Source: Coriobacteriia bacterium (GTDB taxonomy: Bacteria > Actinomycetota > Coriobacteriia > Coriobacteriales > UMGS124). From it: a stretch of 64,000 bases of DNA. The notes beneath the pieces are model-generated. The model was not told the origin of the DNA. It ran no database searches and saw only the letters and a list, made by a program, of their open reading frames with translations. Shown piece after piece: positions 42,408 through 50,884 of this stretch (within the stretch, counting starts at the first letter, position 1; each line of letters starts with the position of its first letter). The stretch spans positions 120,966 to 184,965 of the forward strand of contig JAGZEG010000006.1 in assembly GCA_018368455.1 (NCBI GenBank), in the 5' to 3' direction. A program made the translations under genes and the position numbers.

Positions 42408-44834
42408 CTACGCCTTCTCGACCTGGACGAGCGTGTCGTTCAGCGCCATGTTCCCGCCGTAAATCAGGTGCGCCGCGCGCTCGTTCAGCGCGTCGTTGAT
42501 GAGGTTGGGCATGCCCTGTCCGCCCGTCTCGCGCGTCCAGCAGCCGTCGTTGACGAGCAGCGAGCCGGGCCTGACCGCGCCGCTCACGCGGGCGACGCCC
42601 TCCATGGAGCCGCGATCGTTAAAGACGCGCACGCGATCACCGCTTGCAATGCCTCGCTGCGTCGCGTCATCGACGGAGACGTACACCAGGCCGGCAGGCT
42701 CGATCTGGTTGATCCACGTCGAGTTGGAGAACATTGAGTGGGCGCGATACCGCCCGTGCTTCTGGCCGAGCTGCAGCGGGTACTTCTCGGCGAGCGGGTT
42801 GTCGCGGTACGCCTCGACAGGCGGGATGTAGTGAGGCAGCTCCTGGTCCACCGCCACCATGGAGGCGTGGTACGGCTCAAGCCGGCCCGAGTCCGTCGCG
42901 AACTGGAGGTCGCGGTACTTGTCGTATACGTCGGTCGGCACGTCGAAGCGCATGATGGAGTCGTTCTCGACCAGCGTGTCGAGCGTGATGCCTGCCATAG
43001 CCTCGTCACCCTCAACCTGGGCAAAGCCCGCGCGCAGCTCCGCCTCCCGGCTCTCGGGCAGGTACTCGGCAAATCCGAGCAGCTCGCAGAGGTCGCGCTC
43101 GATCTCGTAGTCCGTCTTGGACTCGAACAGCGGCTCGATGACGGCGCGCTGCAGCAGCATGTGGTTCTTCGTGCCCGTGACGCCGCGGTACGGCTCGCGG
43201 CTCTCGAAGCAGCCCGTCCCCGGCAGGATGATGTCGGAGTAGCGCGCCGAGTCGTTGAAGTGCGGGTCGACGGTTACGACGAGGTCGAGCGTGTCCAGCC
43301 ACTTCGTCGTGGTCGTCCAGTTGCCCATGGCCGTATAGAGGTTGTTGCCGATGCACACGACGACGTGCACGCTGTTCTCGACGCTCTTGTACAGCACGGG
43401 CTGAACGGTGTTGGGTGTCTCGGCAAACTGCCCGGGCAGTTGCCAGCCACCGATGCCGTGCGTCCAGCCGTGGCATGCCAGGTGCGTGTTGACGCAGCCG
43501 TACCCGCCACCAACGTTACCGAAGTTTCCCGTGAGAACCGGCAGGATGGATGCAGCGTGGCCCGCGATATCAGCGTTGGAGAACTTGTCGATGCCGCCGA
43601 ACCCCGTCGCGAGGAAGGCCGGGCCGTCGCAGGCATACTGTCGTGCGAGCTCGCGGATGACGTCGGCGTCGATGTCGGTCTCCTCGGCCGCCCACGCAAC
43701 GGTGTCTCCCTCGGCGAGCTCCTCCTTGAACCGCGAGAATACGGTCGCGCACCTCTTCCCGCCAACCGTGTACGTCCCCTCGAGGGCCGGGACGACCTTC
43801 TCGTCGTTGGCCGGGCGCGCAGACTTCGTGACCGTGTCCCACACAAGGAAGGGGTTCGACTCGGCGTCATCGCCCTCGGAGGGGGTCTTCTCCCTCAGCA
43901 GAGTTCCGTCGTCGGGATCGATGAGGAACGGGAACGTGCTGTGCTCGAGGATGAACTGCTCGTCGTAGTAGCCCTGCTCGATGATCTCGGCCGCCATGCC
44001 CAGGTAGAGGGCCGCGTCCGTACCGGGGCGGATGGAGTACCACGCGTCGCAGTGCTGGGCCGTCGGCGTGAACATGGGGTCGATGCAGACGAACTTCGTG
44101 CCCGCCTCCTTAGCCCGGAAGAAGATGTCTGCGTCCGTCATCTGCGTCTCGAGGAAGTTGTTGCCCACAAGCAGCACCAGGTTTGAGTTGGGCCAGTCCG
44201 TGATCTCGTGCATGTGCAGGCCGACCATACGCTCGCCCGTCGTGAGGTCCATGCCGTTGCCCTGGCCCATGTCGATGCCGTCGACCATGCCGGAGCAGGC
44301 GCCGAGAAAGGCGCGCAGCTTAGGCATGGGATACTCGACGGGAGAGCCGTACTCGAACAGGATGGAGCCAGGGCCATACTCCTCGTTTGCCCTGGAAAAC
44401 GCGTCGACGATCGTCCGGTAGGCCTCGTCCCAGCTGATCTCCTCGAACTCGTCCGAGCCACGCGGCCCCACGCGTCGCAGCGGACGCTGGATGCGGTCGG
44501 GGCTGTACGTACGCTGGATCTCGCTGATGCCCTTGAGACAGCAGACGGAGTGGTCCGCCTCGGGCCCGCTCCACTTGTTTGGCTCGATGAGCACAAGGCG
44601 GCCGTCACGCACCGTGCACCTCATGGCGCAGCGGTTGCCGCAGTTCGCGGAGTGGTATGTACAGATGACCCGCTCCTGCGGGGCCTCGTCGGCCGATGCT
44701 TGCACCGGCGCCAGCCAGGCGCTCGCGTCAAAGACGGACAGGCCCGAACCGAACAGGCCGGCGCCCGCAACAACGCCCGCACCCTTCAGAAACGCGCGCC
44801 TCGACGGGCGCGCCAGGGTATCGCTCTCCCCCAT
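42408..44834 (-). CDS. Tat-exported molybdopterin oxidoreductase, catalytic subunit (DMSO reductase family)
   Basis: Catalytic Mo-bis-guanylate-dinucleotide enzyme of 808 residues. The leader has the twin-arginine motif SRRAFLKGAG (R12, R13), then a hydrophobic region. An N-terminal [4Fe-4S] site is formed by C65, C69, C73 and C98 or C99 (ANCGNRCAMRC, VCCLKG). Downstream blocks include LVLLVGNNFLETQ, DPMFTPTAQHCDAWYSIRPGTDAALYLGMA, SDIILPGTGCFE and the C-terminal molybdopterin dinucleotide-binding domain. The substrate is not determinable: DMSO, TMAO, sulfur anions and aromatic hydroxyls are all used by relatives. ATG 44834 has GGAGGAGAG directly upstream. It is first in the operon. Confidence 0.94.
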   Translation of the reverse strand: MGESDTLARPSRRAFLKGAGVVAGAGLFGSGLSVFDASAWLAPVQASADEAPQERVICTYHSANCGNRCAMRCTVRDGRLVLIEPNKWSGPEADHSVCCLKGISEIQRTYSPDRIQRPLRRVGPRGSDEFEEISWDEAYRTIVDAFSRANEEYGPGSILFEYGSPVEYPMPKLRAFLGACSGMVDGIDMGQGNGMDLTTGERMVGLHMHEITDWPNSNLVLLVGNNFLETQMTDADIFFRAKEAGTKFVCIDPMFTPTAQHCDAWYSIRPGTDAALYLGMAAEIIEQGYYDEQFILEHSTFPFLIDPDDGTLLREKTPSEGDDAESNPFLVWDTVTKSARPANDEKVVPALEGTYTVGGKRCATVFSRFKEELAEGDTVAWAAEETDIDADVIRELARQYACDGPAFLATGFGGIDKFSNADIAGHAASILPVLTGNFGNVGGGYGCVNTHLACHGWTHGIGGWQLPGQFAETPNTVQPVLYKSVENSVHVVVCIGNNLYTAMGNWTTTTKWLDTLDLVVTVDPHFNDSARYSDIILPGTGCFESREPYRGVTGTKNHMLLQRAVIEPLFESKTDYEIERDLCELLGFAEYLPESREAELRAGFAQVEGDEAMAGITLDTLVENDSIMRFDVPTDVYDKYRDLQFATDSGRLEPYHASMVAVDQELPHYIPPVEAYRDNPLAEKYPLQLGQKHGRYRAHSMFSNSTWINQIEPAGLVYVSVDDATQRGIASGDRVRVFNDRGSMEGVARVSGAVRPGSLLVNDGCWTRETGGQGMPNLINDALNERAAHLIYGGNMALNDTLVQVEKA

Positions 44835-44957
44835 CTCTCCTCCATACTCGCTCGTGTCGCGCGATGGGCAACCACGCCCCTGCATCCTTTCGGACGCCGG
44901 AGCAGAGCCTCCCTCGCAGTGCGGTAGGCAGAGTACGAAATGGGTCGAGACAAAGAT

Positions 44958-45000
44958 GTAGCCCAGGCTACCGGCCCCAGCGGGCTGTAGCCTGGGCTAC
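44958..45000. promoter_or_regulatory. Two palindromic GTAGCC-N2-GGCTAC sites forming a hairpin
   Basis: GTAGCCCAGGCTAC (44958-44971) and GTAGCCTGGGCTAC (44987-45000) are each near-perfect palindromes, and reverse complements of each other, 29 bp centre to centre. They lie 124-166 bp upstream of the molybdo-enzyme operon and just after the Crp/Fnr-type regulator gene. They may be twin operators, or together a terminator stem for the regulator gene. The T-tract (TTTTT) lies before the hairpin in the leftward sense. Confidence 0.6.
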
Positions 45001-45020
45001 AAAAAGAGGCGGGACTGGCG

Positions 45021-45653
45021 TCAGTCGGGAAACGACAGGCGCCCGAGCTCGCTTTCCATATACTCCCGCAAGTCCTCATAGGGCTCCGAACGCAGGATCT
45101 CTTTGAGCACGCGTGTGACAGTCACACGGTTCAGGCCGCAGAGAAAGGCGAGCTCAGCGTGACTAGGCGTCGAGATGCCGCGGCGCTGCAGGTATAGCAT
45201 CATGTAGAGCACAGCGTGGTAAGCGTCCTCGAGCGACACCATAATGCGGTAGTATGCCTTGCGGTTATCCATGACCGACACGTTCATGTAGAGGGCCCGC
45301 GCGATACCCGGACGCTCGTAAAACAGCTCCCGCAGGCGCATCGTCGGAAACCAGGCGACCTCGAGGTCGCGAAACGCCTGGAGCAGGCCATAGCCCGTGT
45401 ACTTGATGCGGCGCTCGTTGAACAGGTACTCGTGCCCGATGATGTCGCCCGAGCAGTAGAGATACTGCATCTTGCCGTTGGCCGCCTTGATAGTCGTGAG
45501 GGCACCGGAGACGATGAGCATCAGATGCGCCTCGAACGGCTCCTGCGGCAAGAGCGCGTCTTTCTCGAAGTGCGAGCGGGCACAGATGCGGCAGAGCTCC
45601 GCGCGGTCAGCATCCTCGAGCGAGCGGCAGAATCGGTTGTCGCAGCACGGCAT
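45021..45653 (-). CDS. Crp/Fnr-family transcriptional regulator
   Basis: A 210-residue regulator with an N-terminal cyclic-nucleotide-binding-like beta-barrel (residues about 25-115; LMLIVSGALTTIKAANGKMQYLYCSGDIIGHEYLF), a dimerisation helix, and a C-terminal winged helix (HAELAFLCGLNRVTVTRVLKEIL). Cysteines cluster at the N-terminus (C3, C4, C9, C21, C24), so an FeS or thiol sensor as in Fnr is possible, though the spacing is not classical. It is immediately upstream of and co-directional with the molybdo-enzyme operon, its likely target. Confidence 0.9.
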   Translation of the reverse strand: MPCCDNRFCRSLEDADRAELCRICARSHFEKDALLPQEPFEAHLMLIVSGALTTIKAANGKMQYLYCSGDIIGHEYLFNERRIKYTGYGLLQAFRDLEVAWFPTMRLRELFYERPGIARALYMNVSVMDNRKAYYRIMVSLEDAYHAVLYMMLYLQRRGISTPSHAELAFLCGLNRVTVTRVLKEILRSEPYEDLREYMESELGRLSFPD

Positions 45654-45737
45654 CGGGCCTCAGCTCCCCAGGTCGAAAGATCTGCCGCCACTCTAGCGCA
45701 TAGCCCGCGCCTAAAACCCCGCAAACAAAAAGCGGGG

Positions 45738-45771
45738 GCCGGCGCACCCGTTCTGCTGCCGGCTCCCGCGA
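45738..45771 (-). terminator. Leftward terminator upstream of the Crp/Fnr-type gene
   Basis: GCGGGAGCCGGC pairs with GCCGGCCCCCGC on the minus strand, followed by TTTTTGTTTG. It would end transcripts from the LuxR-type gene or from the small interrupted frame at 45891-46097. Confidence 0.75.
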
Positions 45772-45890
45772 GCGCGTGCGACGCGCGCTCATAGGCATAT
45801 CAACGTGCAACCTCTGTCAACGTACGACAGTTTGAGGGGATCCGCCCCTCGCCTCTTTAGCGCTCGGTACCATGAGGTAGACCGATCATC

Positions 45891-46097
45891 TTACTTTGGA
45901 CTCAGCTCCCATTCAGCCAGCTGCTCTCGTAGTGCGGGATAGATGCTCTGATGGAATGCTAAAAAGCGCAACATGCGGTCACGCTGAGAAAATCTCGCCG
46001 CCGCCTGCGAATCTCGTTAGAGCGGGAAACCCCCGCCGACGGCGGCCGTACTGCCGGGCTCAGTGCCCTCGTCGAGAGCGATCTTTGTTCCCGTCAT
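45891..46097 (-). pseudogene. Possible small gene with an in-frame TAA
   Basis: On the minus strand ATG (46097) is preceded by AAAGGGGTGG and opens a 26-residue frame (MTGTKIALDEGTEPGSTAAV, then GGGFPL). This ends at TAA (46017). The same frame then continues for 41 codons (from RDSQAAARFSQRD to WELSPK) to a second TAA. It could be a remnant, a 26-residue peptide gene, or chance. GC content here is lower than in neighbours. No homology is claimed. Confidence 0.25.
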
Positions 46098-46272
46098 CTC
46101 GACCACCCCTTTCTTCACGTCAATGCGAGCAACGGAAGAACGCCCAGAAAGCCTCTGCAGGATGTCTTTGCATCCTGTCAAGTAACTTTCTGTATTTCAC
46201 ATAGTACACATGTAATGGCCGGAATGCAAGAGATCGGACTAACTTTGCCAGGCTTTTTTGGAAACGCCCGCC

Positions 46273-47901
46273 CTACCGCCAGATGAGATCCATGAGCTCC
46301 TGGCGGCCCTGGATGCCCATCTTCGCGTAGATGTGCGTGACATGCGTCTTCACGGTGTTGCCCGACAGTGACAGCTCCTCCTGGATGAACGAGCGCGAGC
46401 GCCCCTGCACCATGAGCACGAATACCTCCGTCTCGCGTGGCGACAGGCCGTAGCGCTCGGCGAGGTCGGCGCAGAAGTCCAGCATGGAGCCCACAGTAGC
46501 GGGATCCTGGGCCGCATTCGTCCCGCCGGCAAGCGCAGTGGCAGGCGCGAGCGCGGGAGCCACCGGTCCCGTGGCGCGTCCAAATGGGGTCTCGCCCAGA
46601 AAGCGGCTGCTCAGAATGCTGAGCAGCACCGTGACCAGGACGTACACGCCGAGCAGGGCGGCGAGCATCGGCCGCGCCTCGCCCTCCCCGAACAGCGTCA
46701 TCCACACGGCAGAGCCCAGACCGTACACGAGCCCGCCTGCGCCGATGACGCGATAGGATGGTTGGCCGACCACGTCGAGCGCCGTGGCGACGATGAGCCA
46801 GAACAGCAGATGCGCCCACAGCTCGCCCACCTGCTCGATGACGAGCAGCAAGACAACACCGCCGTCACCAGGGGCGAGCTGGATGCCCGACACGAACAGA
46901 CCGGCGAGCGTCAGCAGCAGCGCGGGCTGAAAGCGCACGGCGAGAGGCCGGTGCGCCATCTTGCCTACGACGCCATACGCGAACAGGACCGTGCACGCGA
47001 GCGGCACGATAATCACGAGCAGCAGCGAATGCACGCCGGAAATATGTCCGTCCACGTCTCCCCACTCGCCGAACACGCTGGTGCTGCGCGTCACGGCCAG
47101 CACGACGCCCGCGATGAATATCAGCAGGTACGCCGTCGCCGCCTGCGACGCCGCCACGGCGCCGTGCACGTCGGAGCGCTGCGGGATGCCGTACACCGTG
47201 CGAGCGCGCAAGCTCTCGATGCCTTGCGCCGCACTCCCCTCGCCCATCCCAACCGTCTCGCGCGCGTCCCGCTCCCGAGCAGCGGCGCGCCGCAGGCAGA
47301 CGCAGGCGAGCTCGAAGGCAACGCAGGCGAGCACGGGCATCCCCATCGCGATGCCCACTTGCACGTCCGGGCTGACGGCCACCCCCACGAGCGGGGGCAC
47401 AACCAGCCGGACGGCCGTCGCGCCCGTCAGGCACGCCAGCACCGACGCGGCGCCGCGCGTTCGCATCGTGACGAGCACGCAGCGGGCGGGAATCCAGAAG
47501 TAGACAACGCCCGTCGCAAGCAATCCGACGACGGCGAGCTGCACGCAGAAATCGTGGCCGCCCCAGCGATGGGGGACGGCAAAGCACGCCGTACCCAGAA
47601 GGCCGAGCAGAGGCAGGGCAAAGCGCAGCACGGCGTCGGCATGCCTCAGCCAGCCCGGCACCGCCACGCTGATCAGCCCAGCCACGGCGACGCCCAACAG
47701 GAAGAACAGGCGGGGGTTCACCTCGAGGCGCGTCTCCCACATCAGCGACGTGAAACCGTCCGTGTGGCCCATGAGCGTGCACCACACAAGGTTCAGCCCC
47801 ATGCACAGCGCGATCAGGGCACCGCCCGCACGTCCCAGCGGATCGGACAAAAACCACCCCATCAGGCGATTCGTCCCCCGCACATCCCCCGCCGCCGTCA
47901 T
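46273..47901 (-). CDS. Membrane-bound LuxR-type transcriptional regulator
   Basis: A 542-residue protein combining about 12 hydrophobic helices (residues about 20-450, in two blocks separated by a charged loop near 225-255) with a C-terminal LuxR helix-turn-helix (LAERYGLSPRETEVFVLMVQGRSRSFIQEELSLSGNTVKTHVTHIYAKMGI). Such multi-pass LuxR proteins are abundant in gut Eggerthellaceae and usually lie beside reductase genes. A membrane sensor for a respiratory substrate is a fair inference. ATG 47901 is chosen because GGGGGAGAG lies directly upstream; the frame is open to 48024. It is divergent from the cytochrome-fusion gene. Confidence 0.9.
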   Translation of the reverse strand: MTAAGDVRGTNRLMGWFLSDPLGRAGGALIALCMGLNLVWCTLMGHTDGFTSLMWETRLEVNPRLFFLLGVAVAGLISVAVPGWLRHADAVLRFALPLLGLLGTACFAVPHRWGGHDFCVQLAVVGLLATGVVYFWIPARCVLVTMRTRGAASVLACLTGATAVRLVVPPLVGVAVSPDVQVGIAMGMPVLACVAFELACVCLRRAAARERDARETVGMGEGSAAQGIESLRARTVYGIPQRSDVHGAVAASQAATAYLLIFIAGVVLAVTRSTSVFGEWGDVDGHISGVHSLLLVIIVPLACTVLFAYGVVGKMAHRPLAVRFQPALLLTLAGLFVSGIQLAPGDGGVVLLLVIEQVGELWAHLLFWLIVATALDVVGQPSYRVIGAGGLVYGLGSAVWMTLFGEGEARPMLAALLGVYVLVTVLLSILSSRFLGETPFGRATGPVAPALAPATALAGGTNAAQDPATVGSMLDFCADLAERYGLSPRETEVFVLMVQGRSRSFIQEELSLSGNTVKTHVTHIYAKMGIQGRQELMDLIWR

Positions 47902-48047
47902 CTCTCCCCCGTTTCGCAGTGCTGCGCCCCTTGATGCACAACCCCGCGCAGCCCATGCACCCGCACAGGCATTGTAGGCGACAAAACGCCTGCGTATAGC
48001 CCCAATGGTCAGCAAATAGGACATTTGGGTGATACGCCGGGATAACC

Positions 48048-48068
48048 GCTCACCGTATGGTGGTGAGC
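48048..48068. promoter_or_regulatory. Inverted repeat between the LuxR gene and cytochrome-fusion gene
   Basis: GCTCACC-N7-GGTGAGC lies in the 210-bp divergent region, 44 bp before the rightward ATG. It suits an operator for the neighbouring LuxR-type regulator. This is inference only. Confidence 0.45.
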
Positions 48069-48111
48069 CATAGGCGCCTTTGCGCAGGGGGACAAAGAAA
48101 GGGGAAGGGGC

Positions 48112-49740
48112 ATGAGGAAGAGGGTCGCCATAGTCTCTGCGATGCTCGCCGGCTCGCTGCTCGTCAGCGGGACCGCACTCGCGAACACCGAAATGGGATC
48201 AGGATCGGACGACGTCCTTCGCACGAGCATCGAAGACACCGAGGAGTACGAGAGGGGACTCGACTACCTCGCAGAGGTCAACGCGCGTCAGGACGAGATC
48301 AACGCCGAGTACGCTCCCGAGGTGCGCACGCTCGAGGACGGCACGAAGGTTCAGCGCACGCCCACCGAGTACCGGGGCTACCACTGGAACCGTCCGTACC
48401 AGAACGGCATGTCGTACAACAACTACTATCTCGACGCCGACCACCGCGGCTGCGGTGCCTGCCACATCGACCTCGCCGACACGCTGTCGAACATGGAGTA
48501 CGCGCACCCGACCGTGTGGAACGAGGCGCTGGGCAGCTGGACGACCGTCGACCAGTGCATGCTGTGCCACAGCGACGACGACGGCTACGAGTTCGGCACG
48601 CTGTTGCACGCCGTCCACTACGGCACGCGCAACGGCGAGACGTTCGACGCCATGAACGGCAACTGCAACAGTTGCCACAACATGACGGAGAACGGCAACG
48701 GCGTCGAGCTGTGGGACGTCGTGAAGTACGACCACCTCGACGGCATCGTTGACGTCGCCGACGTCCAGGGCGAGTTCGAGTTCGACCAGGACACAGTCGT
48801 CGCGCCCGAGGACATGTACACGTACGACTGGATCCACTCCGACTACGACCACATGATCACCATCCTGGGCAAGAACAAGCTCGACGAGTCGTTCCCCGAG
48901 GACGCGGTCTACAACTGGGAGATCACCATGAACGGCCTCGTCAACGAGCCGTTCACCGCGAAGCTCGGCGACCTCATCGCTGAGGCCGAAGCCGACGGCG
49001 CCGTTGTCACGAAGCTGTCGAAGATCCACTGCGTCGACAACATGCCCGGTGGCGGCGGCATCTCCAACGTCGAGATCACGGGCATCCCGCTCACGTGGCT
49101 CGTCGAGAAGGCCGGCGGCCCGAGCGAGGACATCACCGGCGTCCTGTTCGACCGCCGCGAGTTCCACACGAACAGCGCCATGTCGCACAGCAGCCGCGGC
49201 GTGCCCGAGGACAAGTTCGGCGACGTCTACCTCGTCTACGAGATCGGCGGCAAGCCCATCGACGTGAGCTCCGGCAGCCCGTGCATCAACTGGGTCGAGG
49301 CGTGCGACGCCCAGTCCAACGTGAAGCAGGTCGTGGGCTACACGCTGACGAACGAGGAGAAGAACTGGGACGGCTGGATGATGAACGGCTTCAACACGTA
49401 CGGCGAGGGCCCCTACATGAACAAGCCCAACGCCACCGTGCTGAAGGTCCCCGAGGGCAAGATCATTGAGACCGGCGTGCCGTTCACGTTCGAGGGCTAC
49501 GCGGACGCCTTTAACGAGGCCGTGACGAAGCTCGAGTTCTCCATGGACGGCGGCGAGACGTGGACCGCGTTCGACCTCGGCCAGACCGACCCGCGCCAGT
49601 GGGTGTACTGGCACTTCACCTGGACGCCCGAGTCCGACGGCAGCTACGTGCTCATCGTGCGGGCGACGACCGAGTCCGGCCTGGTCAGCGTCGACCCCCA
49701 GAAGGTAATGGTCACCGCGAAGAGCGACGTGGAGGCGTAA
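48112..49740 (+). CDS. Triheme c-type cytochrome fused to a sulfite-oxidase-fold domain
   Basis: Exported redox protein of 542 residues. A Sec-type signal (residues 1-24, MRKRVAIVSAML to SGTALA) is followed by three heme motifs C114GACH, C149MLCH and C185NSCH with extra His ligands. From about 265 it has the molybdopterin-binding sulfite-oxidase fold (MNGLVNEPFTAKLGDL, KIHCVDNMPGGGGISNVEITGIPLTWLVEKAGG, with C307 at the Mo-ligand position). From about 445 it has an Ig-like Mo-enzyme dimerisation domain (KLEFSMDGGETWTAFDLG). The leader has no twin-arginine motif, which is odd for a cofactor-loaded Mo domain. Likely operon with the next gene. Confidence 0.85.
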   Translation: MRKRVAIVSAMLAGSLLVSGTALANTEMGSGSDDVLRTSIEDTEEYERGLDYLAEVNARQDEINAEYAPEVRTLEDGTKVQRTPTEYRGYHWNRPYQNGMSYNNYYLDADHRGCGACHIDLADTLSNMEYAHPTVWNEALGSWTTVDQCMLCHSDDDGYEFGTLLHAVHYGTRNGETFDAMNGNCNSCHNMTENGNGVELWDVVKYDHLDGIVDVADVQGEFEFDQDTVVAPEDMYTYDWIHSDYDHMITILGKNKLDESFPEDAVYNWEITMNGLVNEPFTAKLGDLIAEAEADGAVVTKLSKIHCVDNMPGGGGISNVEITGIPLTWLVEKAGGPSEDITGVLFDRREFHTNSAMSHSSRGVPEDKFGDVYLVYEIGGKPIDVSSGSPCINWVEACDAQSNVKQVVGYTLTNEEKNWDGWMMNGFNTYGEGPYMNKPNATVLKVPEGKIIETGVPFTFEGYADAFNEAVTKLEFSMDGGETWTAFDLGQTDPRQWVYWHFTWTPESDGSYVLIVRATTESGLVSVDPQKVMVTAKSDVEA

Positions 49741-49744
49741 CGAC

Positions 49745-50770
49745 ATGAACAACACTCTTGGGACGAAGCTCCTGAGCTGCACCATGGGCGCGAGCATCGC
49801 TCTTGCGGGCACAGGCCTTGCCGCCCCGCTCGTCGCAATGGCCGACGAGGCCCCGGCACCCGTCGAGGTCGTGCAGCGCGACGCCGTCGAGTACGCGACG
49901 ATCCCGAACGTCAACGGCACGTTCTCGTTCTCCCAGGACGTGCTCACGCCCGGCGACGACGTGTTCAACCTGTTCGGCACCGCGACGACGACGCTGTGCG
50001 CCAAGCCCGGATACGCCTTCGACGAGGTGTCGCACGAGTGCTACTACCTCAACGTCGGCGGCGACGTGAAGAAGGTCTACACCGTCGGCCTCGACCAGAT
50101 CGAGCAGATGGACTCCGAGACGCAGCAGATGCGCTGCACGTGCGGCATGAGCCCCGCCATCGCGATGGCCCAGGTGCAGGGTGTCCGCGTCTCCGACATC
50201 CTCTCGATGACCGAGGTGGCGCCCGAGGCCAACACCATCACGTTCAAGGACAAGGACGGCTACGGCCTGCCCCTGCCGCTGTCCTACGTGACGGACAAGG
50301 ACGCTCTGCTCGTGTACCAGGTCGGCGGCCAGCCGTTCTCCGACGGCGAGCGCCTGCAGGTCTGGATCCCCGACACGGTCGCGAAGTACTTCACCCGCGC
50401 CGTCACCGACATCGAGCTGTCGACGCAGGAAGTGCTGCCCGAGGTCGAGGGTCCCGATGCCGACCAGCGCGCCAAGGTCAGCGTCATGAACACCGTGCGC
50501 GACACGTTCAAGGTCGGCGACCAGATCTCGTTCGAGGGCTACGCGGACGACTGCGGGACCCAGGTCACGGCCGTTGAGTTCTCCCTGGACGGCGGGCAGA
50601 CGTGGACGTCGTTCGACACGTCCTCGTCGGATACTGAGAGCTGGGTGTATTGGAACTTCGACTACGTGGCCGAGCAGCCGGGCACGTTCAAGCTCGACGT
50701 GCGCGCCGTCACCGAGGACGGCACCGTCTCGCCGCTGGCATCCAGCACCGTGTTTGAGGTCGAGGAGTAG
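49745..50770 (+). CDS. Exported sulfite-oxidase-fold protein with Mo-enzyme dimerisation domain
   Basis: A 341-residue partner of the preceding gene, starting five bases after its stop. A signal peptide (residues 1-34, ending VAMADE) has no twin arginines. The middle resembles the sulfite-oxidase fold (MRCTCGMSPAIAMAQVQGVRVSDIL with C131 and C133, and YGLPLPLSYVTDKDALLVYQVGG). The C-terminus repeats the dimerisation domain seen upstream (GDQISFEGYADDCGTQVTAVEFSLDGGQTWTSFD). It has no heme motif. It probably assembles with the cytochrome fusion. Whether either protein carries molybdenum cannot be told. Confidence 0.8.
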   Translation: MNNTLGTKLLSCTMGASIALAGTGLAAPLVAMADEAPAPVEVVQRDAVEYATIPNVNGTFSFSQDVLTPGDDVFNLFGTATTTLCAKPGYAFDEVSHECYYLNVGGDVKKVYTVGLDQIEQMDSETQQMRCTCGMSPAIAMAQVQGVRVSDILSMTEVAPEANTITFKDKDGYGLPLPLSYVTDKDALLVYQVGGQPFSDGERLQVWIPDTVAKYFTRAVTDIELSTQEVLPEVEGPDADQRAKVSVMNTVRDTFKVGDQISFEGYADDCGTQVTAVEFSLDGGQTWTSFDTSSSDTESWVYWNFDYVAEQPGTFKLDVRAVTEDGTVSPLASSTVFEVEE

Positions 50771-50813
50771 CACGCCTAACGGCTCCCCCTCCGAAGGGCG
50801 CGCTCTCGACTGA

Positions 50814-50861
50814 GCGACCCCCGAAGGCCGTACGATTGGCCTTCGGGGGTCGCGTTGTTTT
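50814..50861 (+). terminator. Terminator after the cytochrome/sulfite-oxidase-fold operon
   Basis: GCGACCCCCGAAGGCC pairs exactly with GGCCTTCGGGGGTCGC around an eight-base loop, followed by GTTGTTTT on the plus strand. Confidence 0.92.
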
Positions 50862-50884
50862 GCTGCCTGTATGAGCCCAGCGGC

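Larger units (their letters stand above)
45654..46272. other. Long gene-poor region between two regulator genes
   Basis: A 619-bp gap with lower GC than its surroundings. It holds the terminator at 45738-45771 and the interrupted frame at 45891-46097. The 46098-46272 part is AT-rich near 46185-46225. No other gene or repeat is supported. Confidence 0.4.

Noticed and set aside
40794..42737. A 647-codon open frame on the plus strand
   Set aside because: Antisense to the NrfD and FeS subunit genes. It has no signal, domain or ribosome site.
46017..46097. A RiPP precursor peptide at the 26-codon frame
   Set aside because: No maturase, protease or exporter gene is nearby and the sequence has no recognised leader or core pattern. 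It is kept only as a possible interrupted gene.
48199..50004. A 601-codon open frame on the minus strand
   Set aside because: Antisense to the cytochrome/sulfite-oxidase-fold genes, whose CxxCH motifs, signal peptides and spacing are convincing.
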